This document shows positions 45,288 through 53,686 of a DNA stretch of 64,000 bases, piece by piece (positions within the stretch are counted from its first letter, which is position 1; every line of letters begins with the position of its first letter). Made by a program: the position numbers and the translations under genes. The notes below the pieces were generated by a model that saw only the letters and a list, made by a program, of their open reading frames with translations, made no database searches and had not been told where the DNA came from. The stretch comes from Chryseomicrobium excrementi (GTDB lineage: Bacteria > Bacillota > Bacilli > Bacillales_A > Planococcaceae). The stretch spans positions 682,001 to 746,000 of the forward strand of contig NZ_PCGR01000001.1 of NCBI RefSeq assembly GCF_002798305.1. The letters run 5' to 3'.

Positions 45288-45408
45288 GTTGAGCGGGCGT
45301 TCTTCAACAAATTTGAATTTTCTTTAGACAGAATTGAAATTCTTAAACGCAAATTACAATTCGCTTTAGACAAATTCTCAGTTATTTTCGACCGAACTCA
45401 TTTCATAC
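45288..45408. repeat. Imperfect 21-bp tandem repeat array, copy A
   Basis: Five consecutive 21-base units (45288, 45309, 45330, 45351, 45372), then a shortened sixth to about 45408. Units share an A/T-rich first half (AAATTnnAATT) and a TTCTTTAGAC-like end. The first unit (GTTGAGCGGGCGTTCTTCAA, plus C) differs from the first core unit of the array at 52641 at only four positions. No open frame or known feature explains it. Confidence 0.65.
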
Positions 45409-45443
45409 AAAAACCTCGGAACCAATTTGGCGCCGAGGTTTTT
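45409..45443. terminator. Terminator after ylaH
   Basis: CCTCGG / CCGAGG arms flanked by A- and T-runs, two bases from the ylaH stop; usable in both directions. Confidence 0.75.
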
Positions 45444-45444
45444 A

Positions 45445-45768
45445 CTATGCGGCTGAGCCTCGTTTTTCAAGGCGCATCCGGATTTTATAGATGATAAGAA
45501 TCAAGGCAGCTACAATCAGCCCTTCGACAATCGGTAAGAAGAATGCCAAGAACGTCAAAACGAGACACCCGATAAATAGGAATAGATAGATCACAATGTT
45601 TTGACCTAGGCGCAGACGTTTCGCAAACCCCAGCTTATAAACGAGTACGGATAGCGCAAAAATGATGGCAAATAACACATAGCCTGCTACATCATAGTTG
45701 GGCATCTGTTCGTAGATAAATCGAGATAGCGCGGACATCCGTCCAAAGACAAATTCTTGCTCTTCCAC
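45445..45768 (-). CDS. ylaH: YlaH-like membrane protein
   Basis: Integral membrane protein of 107 residues with three helices (VAGYVLFAIIFALSVLVYKL, IVIYLFLFIGCLVLTFLAFF, VEGLIVAALILIIYKIRMRL) and a short basic tail. Identified as YlaH from its size, topology and place directly downstream of typA, 16 bases away. Function unknown. Confidence 0.85.
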   Translation of the reverse strand: MEEQEFVFGRMSALSRFIYEQMPNYDVAGYVLFAIIFALSVLVYKLGFAKRLRLGQNIVIYLFLFIGCLVLTFLAFFLPIVEGLIVAALILIIYKIRMRLEKRGSAA

Positions 45769-45784
45769 TTAGAGTCTCCCCTTC

Positions 45785-47632
45785 CTAGGATTGCTCAGCG
45801 TACTTTTGTTTCTTCGCGATGCGCTCACGTTCGTTCTTATCAAGAAGTTTTTTACGTAAACGGATAGACTGAGGTGTGATTTCACAGTACTCGTCATCGT
45901 TCAAGTATTCTAAAGCTTCTTCAAGAGTCATGATACGTGGCTTTTTGCGAGTCGTTGTTGCTTCTTTATTGGCAGAACGAATGTTGTTAGCAGCTTTCAC
46001 TTTTGTGATGTTGACTGTTAAGTCGTTGTCACGAGTATGCTCTCCTACAATCATCCCTTCATAAATATCTGTACCTGGCTCAACGAAGATCGTTCCACGG
46101 TCTTCAACACCAAGAATACCGTACTCAGATGCTTTACCTGTCTCCATAGAAACAAGAACACCTTTAGAGCGTCCACCAACGCGGCCTTGCGCCATTGGCT
46201 GGTAGCTATCGAATGTGTGGTTGATGATTCCGTATCCGCGTGTAAGCGTCAAGAAATCAGTTGTATATCCGATCAAACCACGAGCAGGTACCATGAAGAT
46301 CAAACGAACTTGACCTGATCCATTGTTGATCATGTCAAGCATTTCACCTTTACGTTCACCCATAGATTCGATAATAGAACCTACGTGCTCTTCAGGAATA
46401 TCGATTTGAACGCGTTCTACTGGCTCCATACGTACGCCATCGATCACGCGAACGATAACTTCTGGTTTTGACACTTGGAGCTCAAAACCTTCACGACGCA
46501 TGTTCTCGATTAGGATCGACAAGTGAAGCTCACCACGACCTGAAACGATCCAAGCATCAGGAGAATCTGTTTCTTCTACACGTAGTGAAACATCTGTTTC
46601 AAGTTGTGCAAGTAAACGCTCTTCGATTTTACGAGCTGTAACCCATTTCCCTTCGCGACCTGCGAATGGACTGTTGTTCACTAGGAACGTCATTTGAAGA
46701 GTAGGCTCATCGATACGAAGGATTGGAAGAGCTTCCGGTTGTTCAATCGGACAAACTGTCTCCCCAACGTTGATATCTTCCATTCCCGATACGGCAATCA
46801 AGTCTCCAGCTTTAGCTTCTTGAATTTCAATACGCTTTAAGCCCATGAAACCGAACATTTTTGTGACACGGAAGTTTTTCACTGTGCCATCAAGCTTCAT
46901 TAGAGAAACTTGTTGACCAACGTTCATCGTTCCGCGGAACACACGTCCGATACCAATACGCCCAACATAGTCATTGTAGTCAAGAAGAGCTACTTGGAAC
47001 TGAAGTCCTTCGTCGCTGTTATCCACTGGTGCAGGAATTTTTTCTACGATTGCATCGTAGATGACTTGCATGTTTTCTTCTTGATCAGCTGGATCTGAAG
47101 ACAAACTAGCTGTTCCGTTGATACCCGATGCATAAATTACCGGAAACTCTAATTGCTCATCGTTGGCATCAAGCTCGATGAACAACTCAAGAACTTCATC
47201 CACTACTTCTTCTGGACGAGCGAAGTCACGGTCAATTTTGTTTACTATAACGATTGGTTGTAGGTTTTGCTCAAGCGCTTTTTTCAAAACGAAACGCGTT
47301 TGTGGCATACAGCCTTCGTAAGCATCGACAATCAAAAGAACACCGTCTACCATTTTCATGATACGCTCTACTTCACCACCGAAATCGGCGTGACCAGGTG
47401 TATCTAAGATGTTGATTTTTGTATCTTTATATTGAATCGCTGTGTTCTTAGCAAGGATCGTGATTCCACGTTCTCTTTCAATATCATTGGAATCCATTGC
47501 GCGTTCTTCAACATGTTCATTTGAACGGAACGTGCCGGATTGTTTTAACAATTGGTCTACTAACGTTGTTTTTCCATGGTCAACGTGAGCAATAATAGCG
47601 ATATTACGTAAATCTTGACGAGTATTAGTCAT
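45785..47632 (-). CDS. typA: Translational GTPase TypA/BipA
   Basis: Ribosome-associated GTPase involved in 50S assembly and stress or cold adaptation, 615 residues. G motifs: IAHVDHGKTTLVDQLL (G1), RERGITILAKNTA (G2), ILDTPGHADFGGEV (G3) and NKIDRDFARPEEV (G4). EF-G-like domains III and V and the BipA-specific C-terminal domain (MTLEEALEYLNDDEYCEITP, QSIRLRKKLLDKNERERIAK) follow. A TATAAT -10 box lies inside the palindrome about 35-50 bases upstream. Confidence 0.97.
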   Translation of the reverse strand: MTNTRQDLRNIAIIAHVDHGKTTLVDQLLKQSGTFRSNEHVEERAMDSNDIERERGITILAKNTAIQYKDTKINILDTPGHADFGGEVERIMKMVDGVLLIVDAYEGCMPQTRFVLKKALEQNLQPIVIVNKIDRDFARPEEVVDEVLELFIELDANDEQLEFPVIYASGINGTASLSSDPADQEENMQVIYDAIVEKIPAPVDNSDEGLQFQVALLDYNDYVGRIGIGRVFRGTMNVGQQVSLMKLDGTVKNFRVTKMFGFMGLKRIEIQEAKAGDLIAVSGMEDINVGETVCPIEQPEALPILRIDEPTLQMTFLVNNSPFAGREGKWVTARKIEERLLAQLETDVSLRVEETDSPDAWIVSGRGELHLSILIENMRREGFELQVSKPEVIVRVIDGVRMEPVERVQIDIPEEHVGSIIESMGERKGEMLDMINNGSGQVRLIFMVPARGLIGYTTDFLTLTRGYGIINHTFDSYQPMAQGRVGGRSKGVLVSMETGKASEYGILGVEDRGTIFVEPGTDIYEGMIVGEHTRDNDLTVNITKVKAANNIRSANKEATTTRKKPRIMTLEEALEYLNDDEYCEITPQSIRLRKKLLDKNERERIAKKQKYAEQS

Positions 47633-47666
47633 TTTTCCACTCCATATTCTTTTTTCGAGTCCATAA

Positions 47667-47685
47667 CTGTGATATTATAGCACAG
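47667..47685. promoter_or_regulatory. 19-bp palindrome containing the typA -10 box
   Basis: CTGTGATATTATAGCACAG is an inverted repeat with one mismatched pair; read on the minus strand it contains TATAAT. A weak -35 lies 17 bases upstream. It sits between the divergent typA and ylaF genes and could be an operator. Confidence 0.55.
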
Positions 47686-47735
47686 ATAGGATAGAAAAAC
47701 ATCTCTGAGTTTTTTCCGTTAAGGAGGAAAACATC

Positions 47736-47924
47736 TTGAAAAATGTAAAATGGATTTTTGTGCTGTATTCCTTTCTCGCGATTTTTGCCATGGCTTCCAT
47801 AGGAATTGCCGTGTCATTCCGCAGTGTTCCGTTCATTTTGTTAGCCATTCTAGCGCTAATTGTTGTCATGGGACTTGGATTTAAAAAGAAAAAAGAATAC
47901 CGAGAAAAAGGATTACTAGACTAG
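47736..47924 (+). CDS. ylaF: YlaF-like small membrane protein (DUF5325)
   Basis: 62-residue protein with two transmembrane helices (VKWIFVLYSFLAIFAMASIG and FILLAILALIVVMGLGF) and a basic C-terminal tail (KKKKEYREKGLLD). It starts at TTG with a perfect AGGAGG ribosome site and ends in a terminator. The DUF5325/YlaF assignment rests on topology and location next to typA. Function unknown. Confidence 0.8.
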   Translation: MKNVKWIFVLYSFLAIFAMASIGIAVSFRSVPFILLAILALIVVMGLGFKKKKEYREKGLLD

Positions 47925-47925
47925 A

Positions 47926-47953
47926 AAAAGCTGCCAACTGGCAGCTTTTTTAT
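47926..47953. terminator. Terminator between ylaF and suhB
   Basis: AAAGCTGCCA-ACT-GGCAGCTTTTTT hairpin, just after the ylaF stop. It overlaps the end of the convergent suhB gene. Confidence 0.88.
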
Positions 47954-48738
47954 TTGATCAAGTAGTCATTGATAAGCTCTTCAAAAAGAGCGGGATTCGC
48001 AATGACAAACGGTTGTTTCTTCAGCAAATCGAATGGCTGTCCTCCCAAAGTTCCAGACAGGGCTCCAACCTCGTTTGCAATCACCATTCCCCCTGCGACA
48101 TCCCAAGCAGACAGTCGCATAGAGAAGTAGGCATCAAGGCGGCCTGTGACCACATAACTAATTTCAAGTGCTGCCGAACCGTAAGACCGAGTCCCACGAA
48201 CACGTTTGATTAACTTGGCTACTTTTTCATGGTCAATATGGCGGTTGGGTGCTACCCACGATGCATTGACCCCAATAAGACTATCTTCAAATGCAACTGG
48301 TTCTAGTGGTTGGAGTTTGACTCCGTTTTGGTAAGCGCCTTGCCCTCTGATTGCAGAGATCATCTCCCCGGTCATCACTTGATAGATGTATCCGAGTTCA
48401 CCAACCCCATCTTTGTATATTCCAACTGTTATGCAAAAGTTTCGCTGCTGATTGATAAAATTGGTCGTTCCATCTATAGGGTCTACAATCCAAACATATC
48501 CATCAAATGAAGTGATGACGTCTCCATTGCCTTCTTCTCCCAAAAGACGGTGCTCCGGAAATTGGCTACTCACGTGATCAACAAAAAATTGTTCTGTCTC
48601 AATATCTATATTCGTGACCAAATCGGAAGAAGAAGTCTTTTCCGTTATGGTCATCTGTTTATGTAAAGATTCTTTAATGCGCTCTCCTGCTTGTCTGATG
48701 AGCTTTTGTGCCGCTTGATCTAGTGACTGATGATTCAT
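47950..48738 (-). CDS. suhB: Inositol monophosphatase family protein
   Basis: Mg-dependent phosphatase of 262 residues (YktC in B. subtilis). Metal-binding motifs: LLGEEGNGDV, WIVDPIDGTTNFINQQRNF and the C-terminal SAWDVAGGMVIANEVGALSG. The ATG at 48738 (MNHQSLDQAAQK) follows a GGTGGAGG stretch; the in-frame ATG at 48759 lacks a site. The physiological substrate (inositol phosphate or another sugar phosphate) is not evident. Confidence 0.92.
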   Translation of the reverse strand: MNHQSLDQAAQKLIRQAGERIKESLHKQMTITEKTSSSDLVTNIDIETEQFFVDHVSSQFPEHRLLGEEGNGDVITSFDGYVWIVDPIDGTTNFINQQRNFCITVGIYKDGVGELGYIYQVMTGEMISAIRGQGAYQNGVKLQPLEPVAFEDSLIGVNASWVAPNRHIDHEKVAKLIKRVRGTRSYGSAALEISYVVTGRLDAYFSMRLSAWDVAGGMVIANEVGALSGTLGGQPFDLLKKQPFVIANPALFEELINDYLIK

Positions 48739-48770
48739 GCGCCTCCACCTTCCTGTCATTTCAGTGTATC

Positions 48771-48811
48771 AAAAAAAGCACCCTCTGGCATCTAACGTGC
48801 AGTGGGTGCTT
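48771..48811 (-). terminator. Terminator after the 63-residue gene
   Basis: AGCACCC / GGGTGCT arms with an inner region that can also pair, followed by seven Ts on the minus strand. Confidence 0.75.
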
Positions 48812-48831
48812 CACCTATTTAATCTAGTCAT

Positions 48832-49023
48832 TTAAATTGATAACTCCTTCAGCTCATTTGTGATATCGAGAAGTCGATGCTTCACGCCTTCCATCTCTTT
48901 CTCATCTTGTCGCTCCATCGCATCATACAGAGTTGCTAAGAAGTAATCCAGTTCAAGTTCCAATAAGTGTTTTCTCTCTTTGTCCATCTCGTCCTTACGA
49001 ACAATGTGAATGACTTGGCGCAT
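48832..49023 (-). CDS. Small helical hypothetical protein, 63 residues
   Basis: Charged, predicted helical protein (MDKERKHLLELELDYFLATL, DEKEMEGVKHRLLDITNELK) with a GGGGG-type ribosome site. B. subtilis carries small genes (ykzI, ykzC) around yktB and yktC, and this could be one of them, but I cannot confirm identity. No motif suggests a function. It has its own terminator. Confidence 0.65.
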   Translation of the reverse strand: MRQVIHIVRKDEMDKERKHLLELELDYFLATLYDAMERQDEKEMEGVKHRLLDITNELKELSI

Positions 49024-49115
49024 TGGAATTCCCCCTCTCTATCTTGAAATACTTGTTACAAGATTTTTACCCCGATGTCATTTAAACTAAACATACAGGA
49101 AAGGAGAATTTATTC

Positions 49116-49730
49116 ATGAAGTATTGGAAGAAAAAAGATTTTGATGTATTTAAAAAAGAAGGATTAGAAGCACGGATGGAAGGCCTCGATGCTACCATTC
49201 GGCCAAAATTTCATGAACTAGGTGCGCACTTCTCTGAGGAGTTAGCAGCAAAGCTTGGACATGAGATGTTTCCGCACGTAGCGAAACACGCAAGACGAAC
49301 GGTGAACCCACCTAAAGACAGCTGGGTAGCGTTCGCTCCCTATAAACGAGGCTACAAAGCACTTCCCCATTTTCAGATCGGTTTATGGGAAAGCCATGTC
49401 TTTGTAATACTCGCTGTGATTTATGAAGCGCCAACTAAAACAGCCATTGCAGACAGACTGTCGAAAAAAACGTCTCTAGTGACCTCGTTACCAAAGGACT
49501 TTGTGATTTCCGGCGACCATATGAAGCCAGATGCGGAACCTATCTCAAAATTGACAACCGCACATTATGTGCAGCGATTGGGCACCATTAAAAAAGGAGA
49601 GCTAGTGATTGGACGCCATCTGTCAGCAGATGACGCCACCAAGCTCTCTAAGGCACAATTTTATCAATTTGTAGAGGAAACATTTGATGCGCTACTTCCT
49701 CTTTATAGAAAAATGACGGAACTTCGCTAG
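49116..49730 (+). CDS. yktB: UPF0637 (DUF1054) protein YktB
   Basis: Soluble protein of 204 residues, DUF1054 family. Conserved features: KDFDVFKKEGLEARMEGLDA, IRPKFHELGAHFSEELA, HVAKHARRTVNPPKDSWVAF and KGYKALPHFQIGLW-like sequence. A strong AAAGGAG ribosome site precedes the ATG. The function is unknown. It faces yktA tail-to-tail. Confidence 0.92.
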   Translation: MKYWKKKDFDVFKKEGLEARMEGLDATIRPKFHELGAHFSEELAAKLGHEMFPHVAKHARRTVNPPKDSWVAFAPYKRGYKALPHFQIGLWESHVFVILAVIYEAPTKTAIADRLSKKTSLVTSLPKDFVISGDHMKPDAEPISKLTTAHYVQRLGTIKKGELVIGRHLSADDATKLSKAQFYQFVEETFDALLPLYRKMTELR

Positions 49731-49744
49731 ACAGCTTTCGCTGT

Positions 49745-50026
49745 CTAGTTTTTTGTTGCCAGTTTAATTCGAGGTTCCCCTGCTTTTGCAGCTTTCACAA
49801 CAGGGTACGCATCATAGCCGCTGACTTCCGCAAATTCACGGAACGATGTCTTTTCTTCTGCTATAGACCGCACGACTTCTTTAAAAGTTTTGTAGCGCTC
49901 CATTACTTGTTGTGAGGAGACACCTTTTTCATAGGCGAGCTCGACGACTTCGAAAAACTTCACTACGGCAACCATCTCTTCCGTCGTCCAATCAATGTTC
50001 AACGGATAACTATATTCATTCGACAT
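49745..50026 (-). CDS. yktA: UPF0223 protein YktA
   Basis: 93-residue helical protein of the UPF0223 family: YSYPLNIDWTTEEMVAVVKF at the start, AYEKGVSSQQVMERYKTFKE and SGYDAYPVVKAAKAG later. Function unknown. It begins one base after the upstream monooxygenase-like gene ends, so they share a transcript. Confidence 0.92.
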   Translation of the reverse strand: MSNEYSYPLNIDWTTEEMVAVVKFFEVVELAYEKGVSSQQVMERYKTFKEVVRSIAEEKTSFREFAEVSGYDAYPVVKAAKAGEPRIKLATKN

Positions 50027-50027
50027 C

Positions 50028-50978
50028 TTAACACCATCTTTCTTGTACTTGTTTCATTTGTTGATCAAAACGAGTGAACAATTCGGCAACTGTCGGCACA
50101 TCATCGATCAATCCGACAGCTTGACCAGCCCATCCAAACCCGCGCTCGTGTTCCCCGTCATAAATAAACTTTTTATTTGCTTCCCCGCTAATGAAGTCTT
50201 TTAAAGCTTCATATGTAGGCGTTGTTTGTTCAATCCCTAAAATCTGCTCGGTCCACGATGATTTTAATGCACGTGCTGGTGCACCTATCGATCGTTTGAT
50301 TACGACTGTGTCTTGTTCTGTCGCATTAAGGATCGCCTGCTTGTAGGCTTCAGACGCATGCACACATTCCTTCGTTGCAACGAAGCGAGTCCCCATCTCG
50401 ACCCCATCTGCTCCAAGAGCAAGTGCCGACATGATTCCGTAACCGTCCGCAATACCGCCCGATGCCACAATGGGAATCGTGACAGCTTGAGCGACTTTGC
50501 GAATCAAAATTTGAGTAGAGACATCATCTCGACCTAGGTGTCCCCCACCTTCTTGACCTACAACCATCACAGCATCTGCTCCAAGCTCCTGCGCTTTGAC
50601 GGCTTGTCGAACAGCGGCAACTAGAACGAGTTTTTTACACGGAACATCTTCCAGCATCTCAAAGATAGGAGCAGGATTTCCCCCTGTCATCGTGATGACT
50701 GGAACTTTTTCATCAATTGCCACTTGTATCATATGCTCGAATGGGCGTCCGTGTTGTCCTATTGCAAAGTTGACTCCAAATGGACGGCTTGTCATCTCTC
50801 GAACCTTACGAATTTCCTCTCGAAGTTCATCAGGTCCCGGCAAACTCATCGCAGTAATCTGACCTAAGCCTCCCGCACTCGAGACAGCCGCACACAAATC
50901 GGAATACGCAAGATAGGCGAGACCGCCTTGAATAATCGGTTTTTCAATTTGTAGCAATTCAGTTAAACGTGTTTTCAT
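50028..50978 (-). CDS. Nitronate monooxygenase-like FMN protein
   Basis: TIM-barrel FMN-dependent protein of the NMO/FabK-like family, 316 residues. N-terminal EKPIIQGGLAYLAYSDLCAA, FGVNFAIGQHGRPFEH, VMVVGQEGGGHLGRDD (a conserved Gly-Gly-His) and IPIVASGGIADGYGIMSALA with the FMN phosphate site. I use the ATG at 50978 (MKTRLTELLQ), six bases from GGAGGG. It could oxidise nitronates or act as an enoyl-ACP reductase paralogue; family members are often misnamed. It lies upstream of yktA. Confidence 0.85.
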   Translation of the reverse strand: MKTRLTELLQIEKPIIQGGLAYLAYSDLCAAVSSAGGLGQITAMSLPGPDELREEIRKVREMTSRPFGVNFAIGQHGRPFEHMIQVAIDEKVPVITMTGGNPAPIFEMLEDVPCKKLVLVAAVRQAVKAQELGADAVMVVGQEGGGHLGRDDVSTQILIRKVAQAVTIPIVASGGIADGYGIMSALALGADGVEMGTRFVATKECVHASEAYKQAILNATEQDTVVIKRSIGAPARALKSSWTEQILGIEQTTPTYEALKDFISGEANKKFIYDGEHERGFGWAGQAVGLIDDVPTVAELFTRFDQQMKQVQERWC

Positions 50979-51083
50979 GTCCATCCCTCCCCTCTCAGTC
51001 TATCAATATTTCTCTTTCAATAGTAGCCCGGAAATGCTATACTTCACTTGTTTTCTATTTCAACAATAAAGGTGGTTAGCACG

Positions 51084-52553
51084 TTGTCACAATTAGAAAC
51101 TCCCTTGTTCGATGCTCTTCTCAAACATCGCAACAGGCATCCGATTCAGTTCCACATTCCTGGCCATAAAAAAGGACAAGGAATTGACCCGGCTTTTCGA
51201 GAGTTCGTTGGCGATAATGTATTGTCGATCGATTTAATCAATATTGCTCCATTGGATGACTTACATTCTCCTAAAGGAGCTATTAAACAAGCACAACATT
51301 TAGCAGCAGAAGCCTTTGGTGCAGATGCTACATTTTTTTCAGTTCAGGGGACAAGCGGCGCAATCATGACGATGATCTTGACGATTTGTGGACCTGGAGA
51401 CAAACTTCTTGTTCCAAGGAACGTTCATAAATCCATCATGTCAGCAATCGTCTTTGCAGGTGCCATTCCTGTATTTATTCACCCCGAAGTGGATACGGAA
51501 CTCGGAATCTCTCACGGCATCTCCGCAGAATCCGTAGAACGCGCTTTAGACGCCCACCCAGATGCGAGTGGTCTTCTTGTCATCAACCCGACTTATTTTG
51601 GCTTCGCAGCCGATTTAAAGCGTATTGTGGACTTGGCTCATAGTCGTAATATCCCAGTTGTTGTTGATGAAGCACACGGCGTTCACATTCACTTCCATGA
51701 TAAATTACCGATTTCAGCAATGGCAGCAGGCGCAGATATGGCCGCGACATCCGTCCACAAACTTGGCGGCTCGATGACACAGACATCCGTTTTAAATGTG
51801 CGCGAAGGACTTGTGTCTTCAAAACGTGTTCAATCGATTTTGTCGATGTTGACAACGACATCAACGTCGTATCCATTGCTCGCATCACTAGACACTGCCA
51901 GACGCCAGCTTGCAATCCATGGATATGACTTGATCGATCAAGCAATTAAAATCTCAAAAGATGCAAGAAAGCGCATCAACTCGATTCCACATCTTTACTG
52001 TGCAGGTGTTGAAAAATTACGGACATCAGCTACGTACGACATGGACCCAACCAAAATCTTGATCAGCGTGAAAGATCTTGGAATTACGGGCTATGAAGCT
52101 GAGAAATGGCTTCGCGAAAAAGCGAATATTGAAGTCGAGCTTTCTGATTTATACAACATCCTGTGTCTGATCACTTTAGGAGACTCACGCAAAGAAGTCA
52201 ACTTGTTGATCAATGCTTTGACTCGCATGTCAGCAGCGTTCGAATCCGAAGCTGCAGTCAAAGAGACCGAAGTGACATTACCCGAAATTCCAGGTCTTGC
52301 GATGTCTCCACGCGATGCGTTCTACGCTGAGACTGAAACCGTGAAGCTTGCTGAAGCGGCTGGCCGCATTTCTGCAGAATTTGTCATGGTCTACCCACCA
52401 GGGATCCCGATTTTCATTCCGGGTGAGATCATCGCACAGGACAACATCGACTATATTGCGATGAATATTGAAGCAGGATTGCCTGTACAAGGTCCTGAAG
52501 ATGATACTCTTGAGACCATTCATGTAATTAAAGAGACAAAAGCGATTTATTAG
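51084..52553 (+). CDS. speA: Arginine (Orn/Lys/Arg family) decarboxylase
   Basis: PLP-dependent decarboxylase, fold III, 489 residues, first step of agmatine/polyamine synthesis in B. subtilis. N-terminal FHIPGHKKGQGIDPAFREFV, AFGADATFFSVQGTSGAIMT, the PLP Lys in AATSVHKLGGSMTQTSVL and C-terminal VMVYPPGIPIFIPGEII. The start is a TTG at 51084 (LSQLETPLFD) with AAAGGTGG eight bases upstream; the frame to 51048 has no site. The substrate could be lysine instead of arginine. The spermidine importer gene potA begins at 63.1 kb. Confidence 0.9.
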   Translation: MSQLETPLFDALLKHRNRHPIQFHIPGHKKGQGIDPAFREFVGDNVLSIDLINIAPLDDLHSPKGAIKQAQHLAAEAFGADATFFSVQGTSGAIMTMILTICGPGDKLLVPRNVHKSIMSAIVFAGAIPVFIHPEVDTELGISHGISAESVERALDAHPDASGLLVINPTYFGFAADLKRIVDLAHSRNIPVVVDEAHGVHIHFHDKLPISAMAAGADMAATSVHKLGGSMTQTSVLNVREGLVSSKRVQSILSMLTTTSTSYPLLASLDTARRQLAIHGYDLIDQAIKISKDARKRINSIPHLYCAGVEKLRTSATYDMDPTKILISVKDLGITGYEAEKWLREKANIEVELSDLYNILCLITLGDSRKEVNLLINALTRMSAAFESEAAVKETEVTLPEIPGLAMSPRDAFYAETETVKLAEAAGRISAEFVMVYPPGIPIFIPGEIIAQDNIDYIAMNIEAGLPVQGPEDDTLETIHVIKETKAIY

Positions 52554-52555
52554 AA

Positions 52556-52584
52556 AAGAGAACCCTTTGTGGTTCTCTTTTTTT
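52556..52584 (+). terminator. Terminator after speA
   Basis: AGAGAACCC / GGTTCTCT arms followed by seven Ts. Confidence 0.9.
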
Positions 52585-52598
52585 GTATGTTTTCGTGG

Positions 52599-52745
52599 GT
52601 TGGATGAGTAATCTTGGGGCGAGAGGGTGGATTTGGGGCGGTTGAGCGTTCGTTCTTCTGCATTAAGCGTGATTTCTTCTACCAAAATGAAGATTTATTC
52701 TACATAAAACACATTTTATTCTACCGAAATGAGATTTTATTCTAC
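52599..52745. repeat. Imperfect 21-bp tandem repeat array, copy B
   Basis: Five clear 21-base units start at 52641, 52662, 52683, 52704 and 52725; the last four end TTCTTCTAC or TTATTCTAC and carry A/T-rich first halves (AAAATGAAGATTT, CGAAATGAGATTTT). Two weaker G-rich units in the same register precede them (52599 and 52620). The head unit starts GTTGAGCGTTCGTTCTTC, nearly the same as copy A at 45288. It lies in a 230-base intergenic stretch between two terminators. Confidence 0.72.
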
Positions 52746-52774
52746 AAGAGTCATGATCACAGAGGAAGGGCCAC

Positions 52775-52816
52775 AAAAAACCAGCATCTCTCGCTTATCG
52801 AGAAATGCTGGTTTTG
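52775..52816. terminator. Terminator after the polysaccharide deacetylase gene
   Basis: ACCAGCAT...ATGCTGGT arms with an inner CTCG / CGAG pair; A- and T-runs on both sides. Confidence 0.85.
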
Positions 52817-52817
52817 T

Positions 52818-53627
52818 TTATTCTACACCTTGAATTTCGCTAGGATCTACAAATCCGTACCCTTTTTCCTGAAGCCCTAGAACAATGTCTTCAAGAGCCG
52901 ATGCCGTCCATTCTCGGTCATGCATCAGCAAATTGGCGCCTTCAGTTAGATAGGGTGTGTTCACCATGATGTCCGCTAAGGCACCCGCATCTTGATATTG
53001 CTTTTCCCAGTCGTACCCATACGTCCAGTTCATAAGAAGCATCCCTTCGTCGGCTACTAACTGCCTGCTGAAATCCGTATTCACTCCAAAAGGAGCACGG
53101 AAAAAGATAGGTTTTTCACCAATAACTTGTTCAATAGTCGTACTCACTTGCAGGATTTCTTCTTTCTGTTGCTCTTCTGAAATATCGCTTAAGTTCGCAT
53201 GTGTCTGCGTATGGTTGCCGATAGCAAACCCCATCTCATGAATTGCCTTCAATTTCTCTTTTTCTTCCTCGCTATCGATAAAGTGACCGTTCACGAAGAA
53301 AATTGCAGGTACTTCAAGAGCTTTTAAAGTCTCAGCCATTTCGAGGCTGTATGTATCCGGTGCATCATCAATTGTGACTAACACTACTTTTTCTTTTGCA
53401 TCTTCTGTCGGAGTGAGTGTCCAATTCGCTTCGTTGAGTGCATAAGCAGGAGTCACGTCTACTTCTTCCTCCACTACTTCTTCAACAGGTTCCTCTGTTT
53501 CCCTTTCTTCTGGCTGTTCTACCGGTTCTACCTCTTCTACTGGCTGTTGTTCCGGAGCCGCTTCTTCCTCTCCACAAGCTGCTAATAAAAGACTAAGCGC
53601 ACCTGCGGCAATTAGTTGTTTGTTCAT
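52818..53627 (-). CDS. Lipoprotein polysaccharide deacetylase (NodB fold)
   Basis: Extracytoplasmic lipoprotein of 269 residues. The signal peptide ends at the lipobox LLLAACGEEE. A Glu/Pro/Val-rich spacer (about 20-62) carries it across the wall. The NodB domain shows motif 1 VLVTIDDAPDTYSLEM (Asp-Asp; the usual TFDDGP is altered to TIDDAP), motif 2 IGNHTQTHANLS with the metal His pair, motif 3 IFFRAPFGVN and a late LLMHDREW. Likely substrates are peptidoglycan or another surface glycan. It has its own terminator, and no partner gene is evident. Confidence 0.88.
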   Translation of the reverse strand: MNKQLIAAGALSLLLAACGEEEAAPEQQPVEEVEPVEQPEERETEEPVEEVVEEEVDVTPAYALNEANWTLTPTEDAKEKVVLVTIDDAPDTYSLEMAETLKALEVPAIFFVNGHFIDSEEEKEKLKAIHEMGFAIGNHTQTHANLSDISEEQQKEEILQVSTTIEQVIGEKPIFFRAPFGVNTDFSRQLVADEGMLLMNWTYGYDWEKQYQDAGALADIMVNTPYLTEGANLLMHDREWTASALEDIVLGLQEKGYGFVDPSEIQGVE

Positions 53628-53686
53628 AGTTGATTTCCCCCTCTACTCGAGCAAGTATAGCATGTCATATCCAGAATTTCACATAC

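Noticed and set aside
45288-45408. 21-bp units considered as a CRISPR array
   Set aside because: Units are directly adjacent without spacers and are imperfect; no cas genes nearby.
45285-45494. 69-codon plus-strand frame reading through the 21-bp array (period equals seven codons)
   Set aside because: The frame runs through the ylaH terminator and into antisense of ylaH, with no ribosome site; copy B (52614-52880) likewise lacks a convincing gene start.
51583-51945. 120-codon minus-strand frame inside speA
   Set aside because: Lies wholly within a strongly conserved PLP enzyme; no start signals.
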